From Streptomyces cavernae (lineage in GTDB: Bacteria > Actinomycetota > Actinomycetes > Streptomycetales > Streptomycetaceae): a stretch of DNA of 64,000 nt. The DNA lies in assembly GCF_004023625.1 (NCBI RefSeq), contig NZ_RPDJ01000005.1, positions 186,001-250,000 of the forward strand, read 5' to 3'. The position numbers were made by a program, and so were the translations under genes. The stretch's first letter is position 1. Every line of letters starts with the position of its first letter. Positions 44,101 to 51,854 of this stretch are shown one piece after another. The notes under the pieces were generated by a model. That model was not told the origin of the DNA. It made no database searches and was given only the letters and a program-made list of their open reading frames with translations.

Positions 44101-44302
44101 CCCGGAAGGGGAGTTCGGACTGATCCGGTGAGAGGCCCAGCGTCCGGCAGCGTTGCCACGAGTTGAGGATCGAGGGCCGGACGCCCTTCTCCAACCGTTC
44201 GCCCTGCAGGAACCGCTCACGAGCGCTGACGGGCCCCGCGCCGTCGGTGGCAAGCCCCGTCTGCGTCGCTTCCTTGCTGGAACGAACCACGTTTCGCCCC
44301 AC
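41105..44302 (-). CDS. GAF-(low complexity)-GAF-PP2C-HATPase phosphatase with AcoR-like sensor domain
   Basis: About 1,065 aa. The N-terminus VRPSILNSWQRC followed by a GAF region (about 90-230) resembles the sensor part of AcoR/DhaR-type sigma54 activators. A Gly/Thr-rich low-complexity block (about 235-315, with GTGTGTGTG), a PAS-like piece, and a Pro-rich linker (about 400-490) lead to GAF, a SpoIIE/PP2C phosphatase (VGGDWYDVIPL, VGDVVGHG, VLYTDGLIE) and an RsbW-like HATPase (LSELVTNAIRHG, DEGGRGLFLV). The start is GTG 44302 with a weak ribosome site. It is a close relative of the phosphatase at 25534 in its last 550 residues, with a different sensor front end. It probably feeds a sigma-B-like partner-switch network. 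Confidence 0.88.
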   Translation of the reverse strand: MGRNVVRSSKEATQTGLATDGAGPVSARERFLQGERLEKGVRPSILNSWQRCRTLGLSPDQSELPFRDDFDPDARLVRAAGPVLDRLESRFAGSKMNISVADASGTVLLRRFGEASLARSLPAIQRVPGFVFAESVAGTNGIGLALAERQLIQVYGAEHFAERSQASACRAIPVRDPLSGRIEGVLCLGYPRSAEDPVLATVIRRAADAIERRLLEQSSARERALLRTYLETAADAGVAFGTDTAVGTGLDPATGLDLTAGLDLATGIGIGIGPATATATAAATGMLTGTGAGTGTGTGTGVGPGTGTGTLPDRTTAVDQLARSLNRRDQALLMDKAAELISTAQRAAIEVSLSDGRRITLVSRPMTSASGVTGVAIEVLLPGGAPRAPRAIPRQIEQVVPAHADGTSGERPGRTTATRPGPTFSAHPERASAPSSGPPPYAPPSGALPTVPPSVPASGAPPAAPPPGIPSGAPSSSPSHAPSGAQPPARGLVLLGEPEVGKFALAARRRLELLSEASARIGTTLDVPRTALELAETAVPRLADFVTIDLPEAVLRGDESADPRSELRRTVVHGIRDDLPFSPVGKRIDFRPTTPQLRCLAHGQAVLEPDLKDAAGWLDQDPEHTERLLSHVHSLVAVPLVARGVVLGVASFYRSQDQAPFTDDDRSLAQELAARAALSMDNARRYTRERTMVLALQRSLLPHGVPEQNAVEVAHRYLPAEHGVGGDWYDVIPLSGTRIGLFVGDVVGHGLHSAATMGRLRTAARNFAELDFPPDEVLTHLDNLVVRLDREEGQDREGGRNPAEADAGIIGATCLYAVYDPTSQQCTMARAGHPPPALVRPDGTVTFPDLPAGPPLGLGGLPFETAEIHIPENSQLVLYTDGLIEDRQRDIDVALEHLRGTLAHSDRTPEETCQAVLDTVAPSHPCDDIALLVARTHALDPRRIAIWDLPADPARVSEVRAAAARQLTEWGLEETVFAAELLLSELVTNAIRHGAGPIRVRLLHDRTLIFEVSDTSNTAPHLRRAASTDEGGRGLFLVAQLTQSWGTRYTPEGKVIWAECAVDAA

Positions 44303-44488
44303 TCATCCGTCACTCGTCAAGTCGAACCGGGCATTCATGATGATACGTGGAATAAAGCCCCAAGTCGTGGTTCGTTACCTACGTCACACCAGGTCACGAC
44401 AGGTCACGACTGGAACCTCTCTGTTTCCTGGCAACTCGCTGCACCCCTCGGCTTCTTGCCCTAATGGGAGGTGAACGAAGTCCTACAT

Positions 44489-44517
44489 TTGACAGAGTCT
44501 AATCTGGGGGCTAGTTT
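44489..44517 (+). promoter_or_regulatory. Sigma70-type promoter for the DUF2180 gene
   Basis: TTGACA (44489-44494), a 17-base spacer and TAGTTT (44512-44517): a good housekeeping -35, ideal spacing and an acceptable -10. The start of transcription would fall near 44524, leaving a leader of about 135 bases before ATG 44659. The whole gap 44303-44658 has no gene; the rest appears featureless. Confidence 0.5.
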
Positions 44518-44658
44518 TCGAGTCCATTGATCCCGTGTGTGCGATCTGGGGGGAATTCTCTGTATTGGCTCCCGTAGTGGCGCGCGCGCCGGTGTCGGGA
44601 ACCAGCCATTCCTCTCTCAGTCGTCGCACCCGGCCCCCTTCTGAGAACGGAGTTGGAC

Positions 44659-44868
44659 ATGAGGTGCTACGACTGCCTCCAGGAGGCGCGCAGCGACACC
44701 GACGGCATCGGTGTGTGCTCGCGCTGCGGCTTGGCCACCTGCGAGAACCACGCCCGCATCCGTCAGGTGCACGTCGCCCGTCAGGTCGCCATGGGGGCAT
44801 CCCACAGCCGCCTCCCGGCACGCAGGGTGGTGTGCCACACCTGCGACGCCGCCGAGACGACGCACTGA
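44659..44868 (+). CDS. DUF2180 small Cys-rich protein
   Basis: 69 aa. MRCYDCLQEARS, VCSRCGLATCENH, LPARRVVCHTCDAAE: four Cys pairs and a His, the pattern of the actinobacterial DUF2180 family, which is probably a small zinc-ribbon-like protein. The gene starts at ATG 44659 with GGAG six bases away; TTG 44653 is possible. It appears to be monocistronic, behind a good promoter. The function is unknown; in the family small size and Cys spacing are conserved. It is not obviously linked to the neighbours, a phosphatase gene on the other strand and a broken aldehyde dehydrogenase downstream. Confidence 0.85.
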   Translation: MRCYDCLQEARSDTDGIGVCSRCGLATCENHARIRQVHVARQVAMGASHSRLPARRVVCHTCDAAETTH

Positions 44869-45329
44869 CGGCGTCGTGCGGTTATCACCGGCCGCCGGGG
44901 TGCGCGTTCCCCGAAGTAAGCGCCCCCCGGCCTACCCGGCCCCCTGGTCCTGCTCGGTCCGCTGGTCCGGCTCGGCTCACTGGTCCGCCTCGGCCCGCTG
45001 GTCCTGCTCATCGATCCGGCCTCGCTCACGGGTCTGCCCGCCACCCGCCTACGTGCCTACCCGGCTCAGCCGACTCACCCGGCAAACCCGGGCCCACCGC
45101 GGCTCACCGGGCCTACCAGCCCCGCCTGGCCCACCCCGTTCCACCGGGAACTCCCCGTCGTAAGCGCCCCGTTACCGAATCTTGCCGCCGCCCACCACGG
45201 CGGCTACGCTCCCTGCTGCGATGCCCCCGCCACCTGCGATCTGGGGTCCGAGCCGCCCCGGATCACCACTCGGCGGCCGTGGAGCGGCGCTGGGCGCCCC
45301 ACCTCCGTACGACCGACACGAGGTCCCCG
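44869..45329. other. Gene-free stretch with C/T-rich repeats
   Basis: About 460 bases. From 44935 to 45010 short CTGGTCC/CTCGGTC-like units recur. No reading frame here looks coding on either strand, and no promoter or terminator stands out. It leads into a short unrecognised frame (about 45330-45460) and then the aldehyde dehydrogenase fragment. Confidence 0.5.
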
Positions 45330-45462
45330 TCCCGTCTGATCGCCACGGTGTACGAACTGCGACGTGGTCTCGCGGTGCACGGCGATGAGCGCTACCTGGA
45401 GCCGTTCAAGCGCTTCAGCTGTTACGGGCACCCGATCACCCACCCGGTGACCCGCAGACTTG

Positions 45463-45758
45463 AGGGCGTGGAGGAGATCTTCGGCCCGGTCCTGTCCCTC
45501 ATCGCGTACGACGACGTCGACGACGCCGTCCGCATCGCCAACGACTCGGACTTCGGCCTCGGCGGCACGGTCTGGACGGCCGACCCGGAACGCGGCGCGG
45601 CCGTCGCCCGCAGCGTCCACACCGGAACGATCGGCGTCAACCGCTACATCCCCGACCCCGCGGCCCCCTTCGACGGCGTCAAGGCCAGCGGCCTGGGCCG
45701 AGAACTGGGCCCGGAGGGCCTCACGGCCTACCAACAGACACAGACCGTGTACCTCTGA
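45463..45758 (+). pseudogene. Aldehyde dehydrogenase, C-terminal fragment
   Basis: The last 97 codons match the C-terminus of NAD(P)-dependent aldehyde dehydrogenases: EEIFGPVLSLIAYDDVDDAV, then ANDSDFGLGGTVWTADPERG and KASGLGRELGPEGLTAYQQT. The catalytic Cys/Glu and nucleotide-binding domain are missing. The in-frame 45 codons upstream (YELRRGLAVHGDERYLEPF, FSCYGHPITHPVTRRLEG) are not dehydrogenase and were not recognised, so the reading frame is a chimera. No start with a ribosome site was seen. A DUF779 gene, usually a neighbour of such dehydrogenases, lies 34 kb away. Confidence 0.8.
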
Positions 45759-45913
45759 CACCCATGACACCCAGTCCGCGCCTCGGCGGGCACTCTCCGG
45801 CTCGTGTGACGCTCTTCTGCCGGAGGATCCACGGCGAGCTCAGGCAGGGTCAGGGGTCGTGCGGGTGCGTCGAGCGGGCGGCCCGGACAGCACCGGAGCC
45901 CCGAGCCTGACGG

Positions 45914-47182
45914 TCAGCGGCCCTCGCCCGGGCCCCTGCCGCGTAGTGAGGACAGGACGAGGCGGCCGTAGCGTGTGGTGAGGGCCAGGCCTGTGACGGC
46001 GAGGGCTGTGGTGAGGGCGAGGGCGGTGGGGACGGCTCCCTTGAGGTCCAGCAGCGGCAGGATGCCGAGCGAGGTGCTCAAGGGCAGCCCCAGGATGGTG
46101 AGAAGGCCCAGGGCTCCGGCGATCTGCTGGCTCTCCTGGGTCTGGACCAGTCGGGCGTAGTCGGCCGCCTCGGCCAGGATTTCGTCGAATCGGGCCGGCA
46201 GACGGTGCTGTGACTGGAAAGCCAGCAGCAGGTCGTTCGCGGGACCGTGCGCCGTCAGGTGCTGGCGCCAGTAGGTGCTGCGGAAGGCGGCGATGTGCCG
46301 TTCGAGGGCGGACACCCGGCGGGCGAGTCGGGGACCTTCGAAGATGCCCGAGAGGCCGTTGGTGAGCTCGTCGATGTGGTCGCGCTGGATGGTGCCGAGC
46401 AGCAGGGCGTCGAGGTAGACGGTGCGGCAGTGCAGCTCCGCGAAGGCGTAGAAGTCGCCGTCGCCGGTGTCGGCGCGATGGCCGAGGAAGGCCGCGCCGT
46501 GACGCAGTACCAGGGCGCTCCAGTCCGCCGAAAGACGAAGCGCCTGGGCGGACTTCTCCGGCCAGTGCTCGAGCGGCACCGGGAAGTCCGTGTCCGTCGA
46601 CCGCGACGCCAGCGACCACAGCCAGCGGTCTGCAGTGTCGGGCAGCCTGCCGTCCTGCCGCAGTGCTGGTGTGTGCTCCGCGTCGGGGGTGAGGAACGCG
46701 ATCGTGTACGGGCGGGCTATAGCGAACGGGGCGGCGACGCGCGGCTCGGCGACGCTGCCGAGGAGCGCCGCCGGGGACAACGCGCCTTCGAGGGGGTCCG
46801 GGCCGGCGAGGGGCCGGTGGCCGATGGCGCGCAGCGTCGGGAGCAGCGCGGGCCCCTCCACGGAGAAGTGCAGTACGGCGAGGGCGTGGTGCGGTTGTCG
46901 CGCGGTGGAGGTGCGCAGCAACTCGATGCCCCGCAGACGCAGCGCTTCGTCGCGAATGTCCATGAACCGGTGCCAGCGGCAGGGCCGTTCGGGAGTGCCG
47001 TAGAGGGCACGGGCGGCGGCCGGGGTGAAGTAGGTCTGACGGGTACCGGCATCGGTCCGGCGACTGCCCAGGTCGAAGGGTATGGGACCGGTGGACCACG
47101 GGGGAGGGGCGGTGAGCCGGACGGGCAGGATGGCGGCGAGTGTTTGCCGTACGCCGGTGAGGGAGCTCAGATCCGTGGTCAA
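45914..47182 (-). CDS. Membrane protein with CorA-like C-terminus, function unknown
   Basis: 422 aa. Most of the protein is soluble (residues 1-355). It includes helices around HIAAFRSTYWRQHLTAHGPA and LLLAFQSQHRLPARFDEILA. A pair of membrane helices close the chain: LGLLTILGLPLSTSLGILPL and ALALTTALAVTGLALTTRYG. This layout, with a long cytoplasmic helix running into two C-terminal membrane segments, resembles CorA-type metal transporters, but the GMN motif is not seen. It starts at TTG 47182 with GGAGG ten bases upstream. No close neighbours on the same strand. The function cannot be assigned. Confidence 0.7.
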   Translation of the reverse strand: MTTDLSSLTGVRQTLAAILPVRLTAPPPWSTGPIPFDLGSRRTDAGTRQTYFTPAAARALYGTPERPCRWHRFMDIRDEALRLRGIELLRTSTARQPHHALAVLHFSVEGPALLPTLRAIGHRPLAGPDPLEGALSPAALLGSVAEPRVAAPFAIARPYTIAFLTPDAEHTPALRQDGRLPDTADRWLWSLASRSTDTDFPVPLEHWPEKSAQALRLSADWSALVLRHGAAFLGHRADTGDGDFYAFAELHCRTVYLDALLLGTIQRDHIDELTNGLSGIFEGPRLARRVSALERHIAAFRSTYWRQHLTAHGPANDLLLAFQSQHRLPARFDEILAEAADYARLVQTQESQQIAGALGLLTILGLPLSTSLGILPLLDLKGAVPTALALTTALAVTGLALTTRYGRLVLSSLRGRGPGEGR

Positions 47183-47424
47183 CGGTGGGACGCCTCCGAT
47201 GGGGACCGGTGAGGTCTGTGCCGGCGTGCGGAAAGCGGAACGGTGAGGTCTCCGCTCAGCGGCGCGCGCGCTTCAGGATACGGAGCTTGCCGGGACGTTG
47301 TGATCGGGATGCGGGCGTTGTTCCGGGTGACGGGGGGAGGACCGCGGTGCAGTCCTGCCGCCGTCTCGCGGGGGCGATGGCCGTGGGGCCGCTCCGGTGT
47401 CGGGGGTTGTCGCCGTGCGACGGT

Positions 47425-49680
47425 TCACTCCCAGTTCCACGACTGGTTGGGGTTGCCCACGCATACCCAGCCCTGGACCCTTCGGCCGTTCTGGCCGGAG
47501 GTGGCGGCCTCCGCGTCCAGGCAGAAGCCGTCGGTGATGCTGACCAGCGCCTGACCGCCGAACAGGCTCGGGAGGCCCAGCGTCCACCGCTGGGCCTTGA
47601 GTCCGTCGCAGGGCCTGGTCAGGATCCGCTGGCCGTTCACGGCGTTCGTGGTCGCATCGGCGTCCAGGCAGCCGAACGTGCCCTGGTTCACGATGGTGTA
47701 CTGCAGCAGGCCGCCCGGTACCCGGTGCAGCGCCCAACGCTGCTTGGCGACGCCCGTGCAATCCGACACCCGGACCTCCTGGCCGCCTCCGCTCACGGAG
47801 TCGGTGCCGGTGTCGAGGCACTTGGCGACGGACGTGCCGTTGACGCTCTCGTCCACTGTGAGCGAGCCCGTCCGGACCGGGCCGCGAGGGCGGCTGTAGA
47901 GCGCCTTCTTCGTCTGCGCTCCGACCTTGCCGTCGGCGGTGATCCCGGCCTCGGTCTGGAAGACCTTGACCCGGGCGAGGGTCTGCGCGCCGAACCGACC
48001 GTCGACCGTGACGTTCAGACCGTAGCCGACGAGGAGTTGCTGCAGGGCGGCCACGCAGTCGCCCCGGTCGCCCGAGACGATCTGGGCGGGGCACGCGGCC
48101 GAGCGGATGTCCAGGTTCCCGGGGTTCGGAGGCTTCTCCGGTGTCGTCGGGGTGTTCTTCGACTTGGAGGGCGTCGCGGTGGGCGACGGCTCGGGGCTCG
48201 CCGTCGGTGACGTGGTGGGTGTCGCGGTCACGACCACCGTTACGGCAGGAGCGGGCCCCGGGTCGGCCGTGGCGCGCTTGTCGCCCTGCGGCAAGAGCGC
48301 CACCGCGGTGCCCACGGCGAGCAGGGCGGCCGCCGCGGCAGCCAGTACAACGTTTCTGCGTCCGCCGACCTTTTCGCGAAGGCCCAGGTTTCCGCGTCCG
48401 CCGACCTTTTCACGAAGGCCCAGGTTTCCGCGTTCGTCGACGCTGCCGCGTCCGTCGAGGCTTCCGCGTCCGCCGCCGTTGTTGCGTGCGCCGTCGTCGT
48501 CGCGTCCGTGGTCGTTGTTGCGCCCGTCCACGTACCTGTGCCCGTCGACGTTCCTGCGTCCGCGGCGGCCGGACCGCGTGGGGGCTGCGGGCCGGCCGTC
48601 CGGCGTCGGCACGGATTCAGTTGTCGTCGGGTGCGGGTCGTCTGCGGTGGTGCGCCGCGCGGTGGGCCGGGTCGGGCTCTCGGCGGAGGTGACCGGGGGA
48701 GCAGCCGGGGAAGCGGAGCGGGCGGGGCTTCCGGCCCGTGTGCCGGTCGTGCCCGAACGTGGTGGGCTACCGGCTGATCCGGCCGACAACTGGTGTCCGA
48801 TGGCGGTCCGGAAGACCGTCTCCGGGGACGGCCGGCGTTCGGGATCCTTCTCCAGGCAAGTGCCCAGGAACTCGGCCAGCTGCGGGTCGGCGGCCGTCAC
48901 CTTGGCGACGACCTCCTCCTTCGGCGGATCGAAGGCGACCCGGTGGAGCACGTCCACACCGGTGCCCTCACCGAAGGGCGCCTGTCCCGCGACGGCGTAG
49001 CTGACGGCGGAGGCCATCGAGAAGACGTCGGAGACCGCGGTCAGTTCATGTCCCCTGACCTGCTCCGGTGACATGAAGGCGGGGGTTCCGACGTGCTGGC
49101 CGGTGGTGGTGATCGAGGTGGTGTCGGCGGCCTGGACGACGCCGAAGTCGATGAGGCGGGCGCCGTCGGCCGCGAGGATCACATTGGACGGCTTCAGGTC
49201 GCGGTGGACGATCCCGGCCTGCCACATCGCCTCGATCGCGCGGCCCAGATCGGCCACCAACCGCCAGGCCGCCGCCGCGTCGATCGGTCCGTGTTCGGTG
49301 ACGGCGTCCGCGAGAGTGGGCCCCGGTATGTACTCGGTGGCCACCCACACCAGGGCCTCTTCGCAGCCGCTGCCCATCAGCCGGGCGGTGTGCGCGCTGC
49401 GGACCCGGCCCAGCGCGGCGACCTCCCGCTCGAAACGCCTGCGGAACTGCGGGTCCTCCGCGTACTCCGGCCGGATCACCTTCACCGCGGCCCGGCCCTG
49501 CCGCGCGGTGTTCCGGCCCAGATAGACCCGGCCCATCCCGCCGCTGCCGAGCACCGACTCCAGGACGTACGGACCCACCCGCGTCGGATCGTTCTTCCTC
49601 AACGGAACCGGAGGCGTCGGTTCCATGCCGATCGCCGCGTAGGCCATGGTGTCCGACCTGCCGCGGCTCTGCTCTGGCAT
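47425..49680 (-). CDS. Ser/Thr protein kinase with peptidoglycan-binding and ricin-type domains
   Basis: 751 aa. The intracellular kinase (about 38-300) is intact: GSGGMG loop, Lys67, HRDLKPSN, DFG, and SPEQVRG. A Pro/Thr/Arg-rich linker with the duplicated unit GRGNLGLREKVGG leads to one membrane helix (VVLAAAAAALLAVGTAVALL). Outside the cell lie a Thr/Pro-rich stalk, a PG_binding_1 domain (CVAALQQLLVGYGLNVTVDG) and a ricin-B-type lectin domain with QRW/QSW motifs at the end. It should sense cell-wall sugars and phosphorylate cytoplasmic targets, as PknB does with PASTA domains. ATG 49680 or ATG 49647. A rare domain combination. Confidence 0.9.
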   Translation of the reverse strand: MPEQSRGRSDTMAYAAIGMEPTPPVPLRKNDPTRVGPYVLESVLGSGGMGRVYLGRNTARQGRAAVKVIRPEYAEDPQFRRRFEREVAALGRVRSAHTARLMGSGCEEALVWVATEYIPGPTLADAVTEHGPIDAAAAWRLVADLGRAIEAMWQAGIVHRDLKPSNVILAADGARLIDFGVVQAADTTSITTTGQHVGTPAFMSPEQVRGHELTAVSDVFSMASAVSYAVAGQAPFGEGTGVDVLHRVAFDPPKEEVVAKVTAADPQLAEFLGTCLEKDPERRPSPETVFRTAIGHQLSAGSAGSPPRSGTTGTRAGSPARSASPAAPPVTSAESPTRPTARRTTADDPHPTTTESVPTPDGRPAAPTRSGRRGRRNVDGHRYVDGRNNDHGRDDDGARNNGGGRGSLDGRGSVDERGNLGLREKVGGRGNLGLREKVGGRRNVVLAAAAAALLAVGTAVALLPQGDKRATADPGPAPAVTVVVTATPTTSPTASPEPSPTATPSKSKNTPTTPEKPPNPGNLDIRSAACPAQIVSGDRGDCVAALQQLLVGYGLNVTVDGRFGAQTLARVKVFQTEAGITADGKVGAQTKKALYSRPRGPVRTGSLTVDESVNGTSVAKCLDTGTDSVSGGGQEVRVSDCTGVAKQRWALHRVPGGLLQYTIVNQGTFGCLDADATTNAVNGQRILTRPCDGLKAQRWTLGLPSLFGGQALVSITDGFCLDAEAATSGQNGRRVQGWVCVGNPNQSWNWE

Positions 49681-49826
49681 GTAAATCCCGGTCTCTCGCG
49701 TGGCGCGTGTGAACGTGAGACTAGCGCAGCGGACGTGTCCGAGAAGTGAGTTGCGCGGTCAGAACCGTCCCGGGGTGAACCGACGTCATCGCTGATGAAT
49801 CCGACTGATCCGATGGTGGATGGGGG

Positions 49827-50477
49827 ATGCTGTGCCGGAACCGTCCGATTCGTCCTGGTTACGGAAAACGTCGGGAGTGCCGGAGCTGCCGCAAGGGTCC
49901 GCGAGGGTCCGCGAGGGTTCTGGTCCGTTTCAGGGATCTGCAGTTGGCGGGTGGGTCGAGTTCGGCCGTGGCCGGGCTCATCGCCTGGGGCCTGGTCGTC
50001 GTCGCCGACAGAACCGAGACCCTGCTTCCGGGTTGGCGGATCCTCGCCTTCTTCCTGGCGATGGTCGTCGTTTTTCAGGGGCTGATGGCCGTCGGCGTCT
50101 TCGGTGTGAAGGCCGCCTTCAGTGCGGCCGTCCCCCTCGCTGACCCTGACACCATCCTTGCCGGGGGCCGGCGGGGCCTGCGCCACTTCGGCCCCCGCTA
50201 CGGGGCGTTCTTCGTGCTGGAAGCCGTCCTCTACTCGGTGATCGCCTTCTTCGTCGTCGACGCCCGGATCGTCCTCCTGTTCTTCTCGGTGATTCCCTTC
50301 CTGCGTGCCGGCTGGACCGCCTGGTGGGAGCGGCGGCACGAAATGCTGGTCTGGGAGGCGTGGCAGGGCGAGGTCCGGCAGTCGCGGCAGCCCGTCACGC
50401 GGAAGGGCAAGAAGCCGATGCACGTGCTCTACACGACGCCGAGCCGCGTCAACCGGTCCCGGGTTCCGGCGGGTTGA
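49827..50477 (+). CDS. Membrane protein of unknown function
   Basis: Up to 216 aa; the true start is unclear (ATG 49827 gives a basic non-membrane lead; GTG near 49968 would begin MAGLIAWGLVVV). Four hydrophobic segments are visible: AVAGLIAWGLVVVAD, WRILAFFLAMVVVFQGLMAV, FFVLEAVLYSVIAFFVV and IVLLFFSVIPFLRA. The C-terminal tail is soluble and basic. I do not recognise the family. Just downstream is the broken glycosyltransferase gene, so it may have been its partner in exporting or making a polysaccharide. Composition is typical of the genome. Confidence 0.6.
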   Translation: MLCRNRPIRPGYGKRRECRSCRKGPRGSARVLVRFRDLQLAGGSSSAVAGLIAWGLVVVADRTETLLPGWRILAFFLAMVVVFQGLMAVGVFGVKAAFSAAVPLADPDTILAGGRRGLRHFGPRYGAFFVLEAVLYSVIAFFVVDARIVLLFFSVIPFLRAGWTAWWERRHEMLVWEAWQGEVRQSRQPVTRKGKKPMHVLYTTPSRVNRSRVPAG

Positions 50478-50494
50478 TGCCTGTTCCTGTGGCG

Positions 50495-50610
50495 GGCACC
50501 TTGCCGCGCACCCGGACGGTGCTGCCGTGCCGGGTGCCGGCCGGGATCCGGATCGTGACCGACTGGCGGGCGCGCTCGCCCATCCCGCTTCCTCGGCAGC
50601 TCCGGCAGCG
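50495..50610 (-). pseudogene. DnaJ-like zinc-finger/substrate-binding fragment
   Basis: On the minus strand, about 38 codons read CRSCRGSGMGERARQSVTI and then RIPAGTRHGSTVRVRGK. This follows the last CxxCxGxG repeat and following beta strand of DnaJ proteins (CxxCxGxG...IPAGV.DG..IR..G.G). The rest of DnaJ is missing. It abuts the glycosyltransferase fragment in the opposite orientation, replacing the sequence that should encode its N-terminus. Short match, so moderate confidence. Confidence 0.5.
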
Positions 50611-51462
50611 GGAGCCCTCAACCAGGCCGTCGCCTGGATGCTGCCGCACCTCGCCGACCGCGATCTGCTGCTGGTCCAGGACGCCGACACCGTCCTCAAC
50701 CCGTGGTTCGCCGAGACCGCCGTCCGCACGTTCAACCGCCGTGTCGGCGCGGTCGGCGGTGTCTTCTACGGCGAGCAGGGCGGGGGACTGCTGGGGCTGC
50801 TGCAGCGCATGGAGTTCCACCGCTACGCGTGGGAGATGGAGCGCACCGGTGGCAAGGCCCAGGTCCTCACCGGCACTGGCACCATGTTCCGCGCCCGGGT
50901 GCTGCGTGAGGTCCGCGCCGCCCGTCGCTCGGGCCGCATCGGCGGCGGGACCGACTACTACAGCCTTGCCTCACTCACCGAGGACGACGAGATCACCAAG
51001 GCGGTCAAGACCCTCGGCTACCGCACCATGTCCCCGGCCGGCTGTGCCGTCACCACCGAGATCATGACCACCCTTCCCAAGCTGTGGCACCAGCGCCTGC
51101 GCTGGCAGCGCGGCGCCCTGGAGAACCTCCGTGACTACGGCTGGACCCGGGTCACCGCCCGCTACTTCGTCCAGCAGTTCATGATGGGCTTCGGTGCGCT
51201 GAGCTTCGCCATCTACCTGGCCTACATGACGCTGGTGCTCTGCACATACGGCTGGCCGGGACTGTCGCCGTTCTGGACCGCCATCGGTCTGATCTTCGTT
51301 GTCGAGAAGGTCGTCTCCGTACGCCGGGCCGGCCCGCTGGCCGTATTCGTGGCACTGCTCATGATTCCGGAGATGCTCTACGACCTCTTTCAGCACGCCG
51401 TGTACTTCACCTCCCTGTGGGGCCTGGTACGGCGCAGCGAGGAGAAGTGGGTCGCCACCTGA
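50611..51462 (+). pseudogene. Family-2 glycosyltransferase, N-terminally truncated
   Basis: About 284 codons of a membrane GT2 enzyme. Similarity begins at GALNQAVAWMLPHL and covers the DxD-like QDADTVLNPWF, the catalytic TEDDEIT, the acceptor-site QRLRWQRG, and C-terminal membrane segments (YFVQQFMMGFGALSFAIYLA onward). The first third with the nucleotide-sugar binding Asp is absent, because a reversed DnaJ-like fragment lies there. The only in-frame ATG, 50638, lies inside the core and would give a truncated product. Related enzymes make extracellular beta-linked polysaccharides. A functional product is unlikely. Confidence 0.75.
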
Positions 51463-51549
51463 CGTTCCCACTCCACCCCCAGCCCCCACGATCCACCAGC
51501 ACCACCTTCCAACCGCACCACCTTGTACTGCACTGCCTGGAGGAACACG

Positions 51550-51717
51550 ATGTACGGAAGAGTCGTAGGCGCCGGTACCACCGGAACCGGCGGGGCCGCG
51601 CTGGCCGCCACCGGCATCTGGATCAACAGCATGGCCCTGGTGGTCGCCGCCACCACCCTGCTGGCGGCCGGCCTCGCGCTCTACAAGCTGGCCCCGCGGC
51701 CTCGGCGCCGCGGCTGA
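51550..51717 (+). CDS. 55-aa membrane protein with LAATG sorting-type signal
   Basis: MYGRVVGAGTTGTGGAA, then LAATG, a 25-residue hydrophobic segment (IWINSMALVVAATTLLAAGL) and the basic tail PRPRRRG. LAxTG plus helix plus Arg-rich tail is the pattern cut by class E sortases of Streptomyces. Yet only about 17 residues precede the motif, too few for an ordinary signal peptide plus surface domain. The gene has an excellent ribosome site (GGAGGAACACG-ATG). It follows the glycosyltransferase fragment and ends before a strong terminator. It may be a bitopic micro-membrane protein, or a sortase substrate reduced to its signal. Confidence 0.7.
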   Translation: MYGRVVGAGTTGTGGAALAATGIWINSMALVVAATTLLAAGLALYKLAPRPRRRG

Positions 51718-51733
51718 CACCCCCCACGGCATG

Positions 51734-51760
51734 ACCGCCCCGACATCACGTCGGGGCGGT
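51734..51760. terminator. Intrinsic terminator
   Basis: Perfect 11-bp stem ACCGCCCCGAC/GTCGGGGCGGT, loop ATCAC, followed by TTGTGT on the + strand. It ends the transcript of the LAATG gene 17 bases after its stop codon; it can also work for the minus-strand gene ending at 51855 on the other side. Confidence 0.8.
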
Positions 51761-51854
51761 TTGTGTCATGCGTGCTTCCCGGGGTTCGGGGGTCCTCCGT
51801 GAGCAGTTCGGCGGTCTCCCGTGAGCAGTTCCGCGGTCCTGCGTGAGAAGGGGC

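Noticed and set aside
44535..45758. One 407-codon gene ending in the aldehyde dehydrogenase tail
   Set aside because: It overlaps the DUF2180 gene in another frame and its first 300 codons show no coding character; only the last 97 codons are dehydrogenase.
45840..47099. Alternative 419-codon frame opposite residues of the CorA-like gene
   Set aside because: Overlaps the same strand in another frame; Arg/Pro/His-rich with no membrane segments, whereas the chosen frame has two clear helices and a GGAGG site.
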